A stretch of 64,000 nt of DNA from assembly GCF_003951285.1 (NCBI RefSeq), contig NZ_RXFQ01000002.1, positions 1 through 64,000 on the forward strand. The letters are read 5' to 3'. A program made the translations under genes and the position numbers. The DNA is from Variovorax beijingensis (GTDB lineage: Bacteria > Pseudomonadota > Gammaproteobacteria > Burkholderiales > Burkholderiaceae_C). Shown piece after piece: positions 63,043 to 64,000 of the stretch. The notes under the pieces were generated by a model. The model was not told the DNA's origin. It did no database searches and saw only the letters and a program-made list of their open reading frames with translations. Position 1 is the stretch's first letter. The number at the start of each line of letters is the position of its first letter.

Positions 63043-64000
63043 ATGCATCCGCTGAATCTCGCCCTCTTCGATGCACTTGCAGCGGGCTTTTCTCCCTCGC
63101 CCGCGATGCTTCAGCTGGCGTCGGCCATCGCGCTGGGTTCGTCATGGGCATGTGCGGCGGTTCTTGCCTGGGCCGCGTGGCGGCGTGTTGCGCAGCGGCC
63201 TTGTGTGCTGGCGGTGCTGGCCGCCGGAGGAGCGGCTTCCCTGATCTCGCAGGAGATCGCTGCCTCCATGGGCGTGCCGCGTCCCTTCATGATGGGGCTG
63301 AGCCCCGCGCACGTTCCCCACGGCCTGCGCGCGGGACTGCCCAGCACGCATGCCTCGGTGATGTTCACCATGGCCTTCATGCTGCTGCTGCGGCGCTCGA
63401 TGCGCGACGTCGGGCTGGTCATTCTTGCAGCTGCCGTAGCCACGGGCTGGGCTCGCATCCATGTCGGCATTCATTTTCCGTTCGATGTCGCGGCAGGTGC
63501 GCTGCTGGGTGCGGCCATTGCCGCGGCGCTGTTTGCGATGCAGGCGATTGCGCCTCAGGCTGCAGCAACCCTGGCGCGGCCGTTGCGCGCCTTGGCCGAC
63601 CGCAGAGCCGGGCCATGCCTGGTGCTGGTGTTCGTCTTCGCCGCTGCCTGGGTCGGCTTGAACACGCCGCAGGCGATCGGGCCGGCGGTGCTGGAGGAAA
63701 ACGGGCCCGTCGAGAAAAGCACGGTTCTCTTGTACCTGGCCGCGGTGTTCTGCGTCTTGATGGTTCGCGTGGCGTTTCTCTCGCGACCGGACCGGGTGGC
63801 CATCTGCGTCCTGCTTCTTGCGTTCGCAGCCCGGGAGGCGGATTGGCATCAGGCGCATTGGGACACCAGCTTGCTGGAAGCGCCGCTCTCGCGCATTCTT
63901 GCTGCGATGGCCGCCCTCGCGCCCGTCGCCATCGCAGCCGGGTGGCTGGCCAGACGCACCTGGTGTGCAAGCCGCGCGATCCGCGCCTGGCGGCAATGGC
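63043..64000 (+). CDS. PAP2-family phosphatase with extra C-terminal membrane domain (3' end missing)
   Basis: The gene begins at ATG 63043, preceded by AAAAAGG, and is open to the right edge, so at least 319 residues are present. PAP2 motifs: GVPRPF..., LPSTHASV (P-S-x-H) near residue 108 and WARIHVGIHFPFDVAAG (the R-x5-H-x3-D pattern) near residue 135. PAP2 enzymes remove phosphate from lipid phosphates such as undecaprenyl diphosphate, or other phosphomonoesters, at the membrane. After residue 170 there is a further membrane part (ENGPVEKSTVLLYLAAVF, AFAAREADWHQ), not part of a minimal PAP2. Lipid-linked recycling is the likely role. Confidence 0.8.
   Translation, partial: MHPLNLALFDALAAGFSPSPAMLQLASAIALGSSWACAAVLAWAAWRRVAQRPCVLAVLAAGGAASLISQEIAASMGVPRPFMMGLSPAHVPHGLRAGLPSTHASVMFTMAFMLLLRRSMRDVGLVILAAAVATGWARIHVGIHFPFDVAAGALLGAAIAAALFAMQAIAPQAAATLARPLRALADRRAGPCLVLVFVFAAAWVGLNTPQAIGPAVLEENGPVEKSTVLLYLAAVFCVLMVRVAFLSRPDRVAICVLLLAFAAREADWHQAHWDTSLLEAPLSRILAAMAALAPVAIAAGWLARRTWCASRAIRAWRQW

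Overview
The window is GC-rich DNA (roughly two thirds G+C by eye). Its gene content is typical of a Comamonadaceae betaproteobacterium, most likely a Variovorax. The species call is an inference: a hybrid lipopeptide-siderophore locus of this architecture is known to me from Variovorax (variochelin, vacidobactin and variobactin type molecules), and the housekeeping genes around it fit that family.

Left part (1-19.2 kb): ordinary chromosomal genes. They are a MobA/MocA-like nucleotidyltransferase running off the left edge, pdxH, an OmpA-type lipoprotein with a small secreted partner, an AEC exporter, msrA followed by a His-rich DUF2946-like protein and a ZnuD-like TonB receptor, a TetR regulator with its own palindromic operator, an isoaspartate methyltransferase / rhodanese / TolC run, waaA with a phosphohexomutase, an alkylation-repair pair (Ada-AlkA fusion plus ogt), a DMT exporter, a DUF1345 protein, an outer-membrane barrel protein and a glutathione transferase.

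Central part (19.3-57.9 kb): a complete siderophore system framed by two ECF sigma factor genes, each with a Fur-box-like palindrome upstream. On the minus strand, from 57.7 kb leftwards: sigma factor, mini FecR-N protein, then a tightly coupled run of MbtH, type II thioesterase, Sfp-type PPTase, SyrP-like dioxygenase, FAAL-ACP-C-A-T, KS-AT-KR-ACP, C-A-T, C-A-T-E-C-A-T and C-A-T-TE. On the plus strand, from 22.3 kb: FhuF-type reductase, PvdF-like formyltransferase, AlcB/IucB-like acyltransferase, ornithine N5-monooxygenase and a TonB receptor. A PvdE/SyrD-type exporter lies on the minus strand at 20.5-22.2 kb. Reading the A-domain codes by eye gives X, Ser, D-hydroxyornithine, Thr, Asp, with one polyketide extension after X and a fatty acyl cap. 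The product would chelate iron through an acyl-hydroxyornithine hydroxamate and a beta-hydroxyaspartate.

Regulation: I found a repeated sequence, CAGGG[T/A]GT-N17-AAACGTCT, with identical spacing upstream of the TonB receptor and upstream of MbtH. It is a good candidate for the ECF sigma promoter of the locus. Three very short FecR-N (DUF4880)-like proteins accompany the sigma factors. None has a membrane or periplasmic part, and the receptor lacks a signalling (STN) domain. This suggests a cytoplasmic Fur-to-sigma cascade rather than classical FecIRA surface signalling.

Right part (58-64 kb): a solitary ParB-like protein, a SYLF lipoprotein, an unusual membrane protein joining an ABC-transporter-like transmembrane region to a degenerate kinase-like domain, an M20 deacylase, and a PAP2 phosphatase running off the right edge. 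I saw no tRNA or rRNA genes, insertion sequences or CRISPR arrays.
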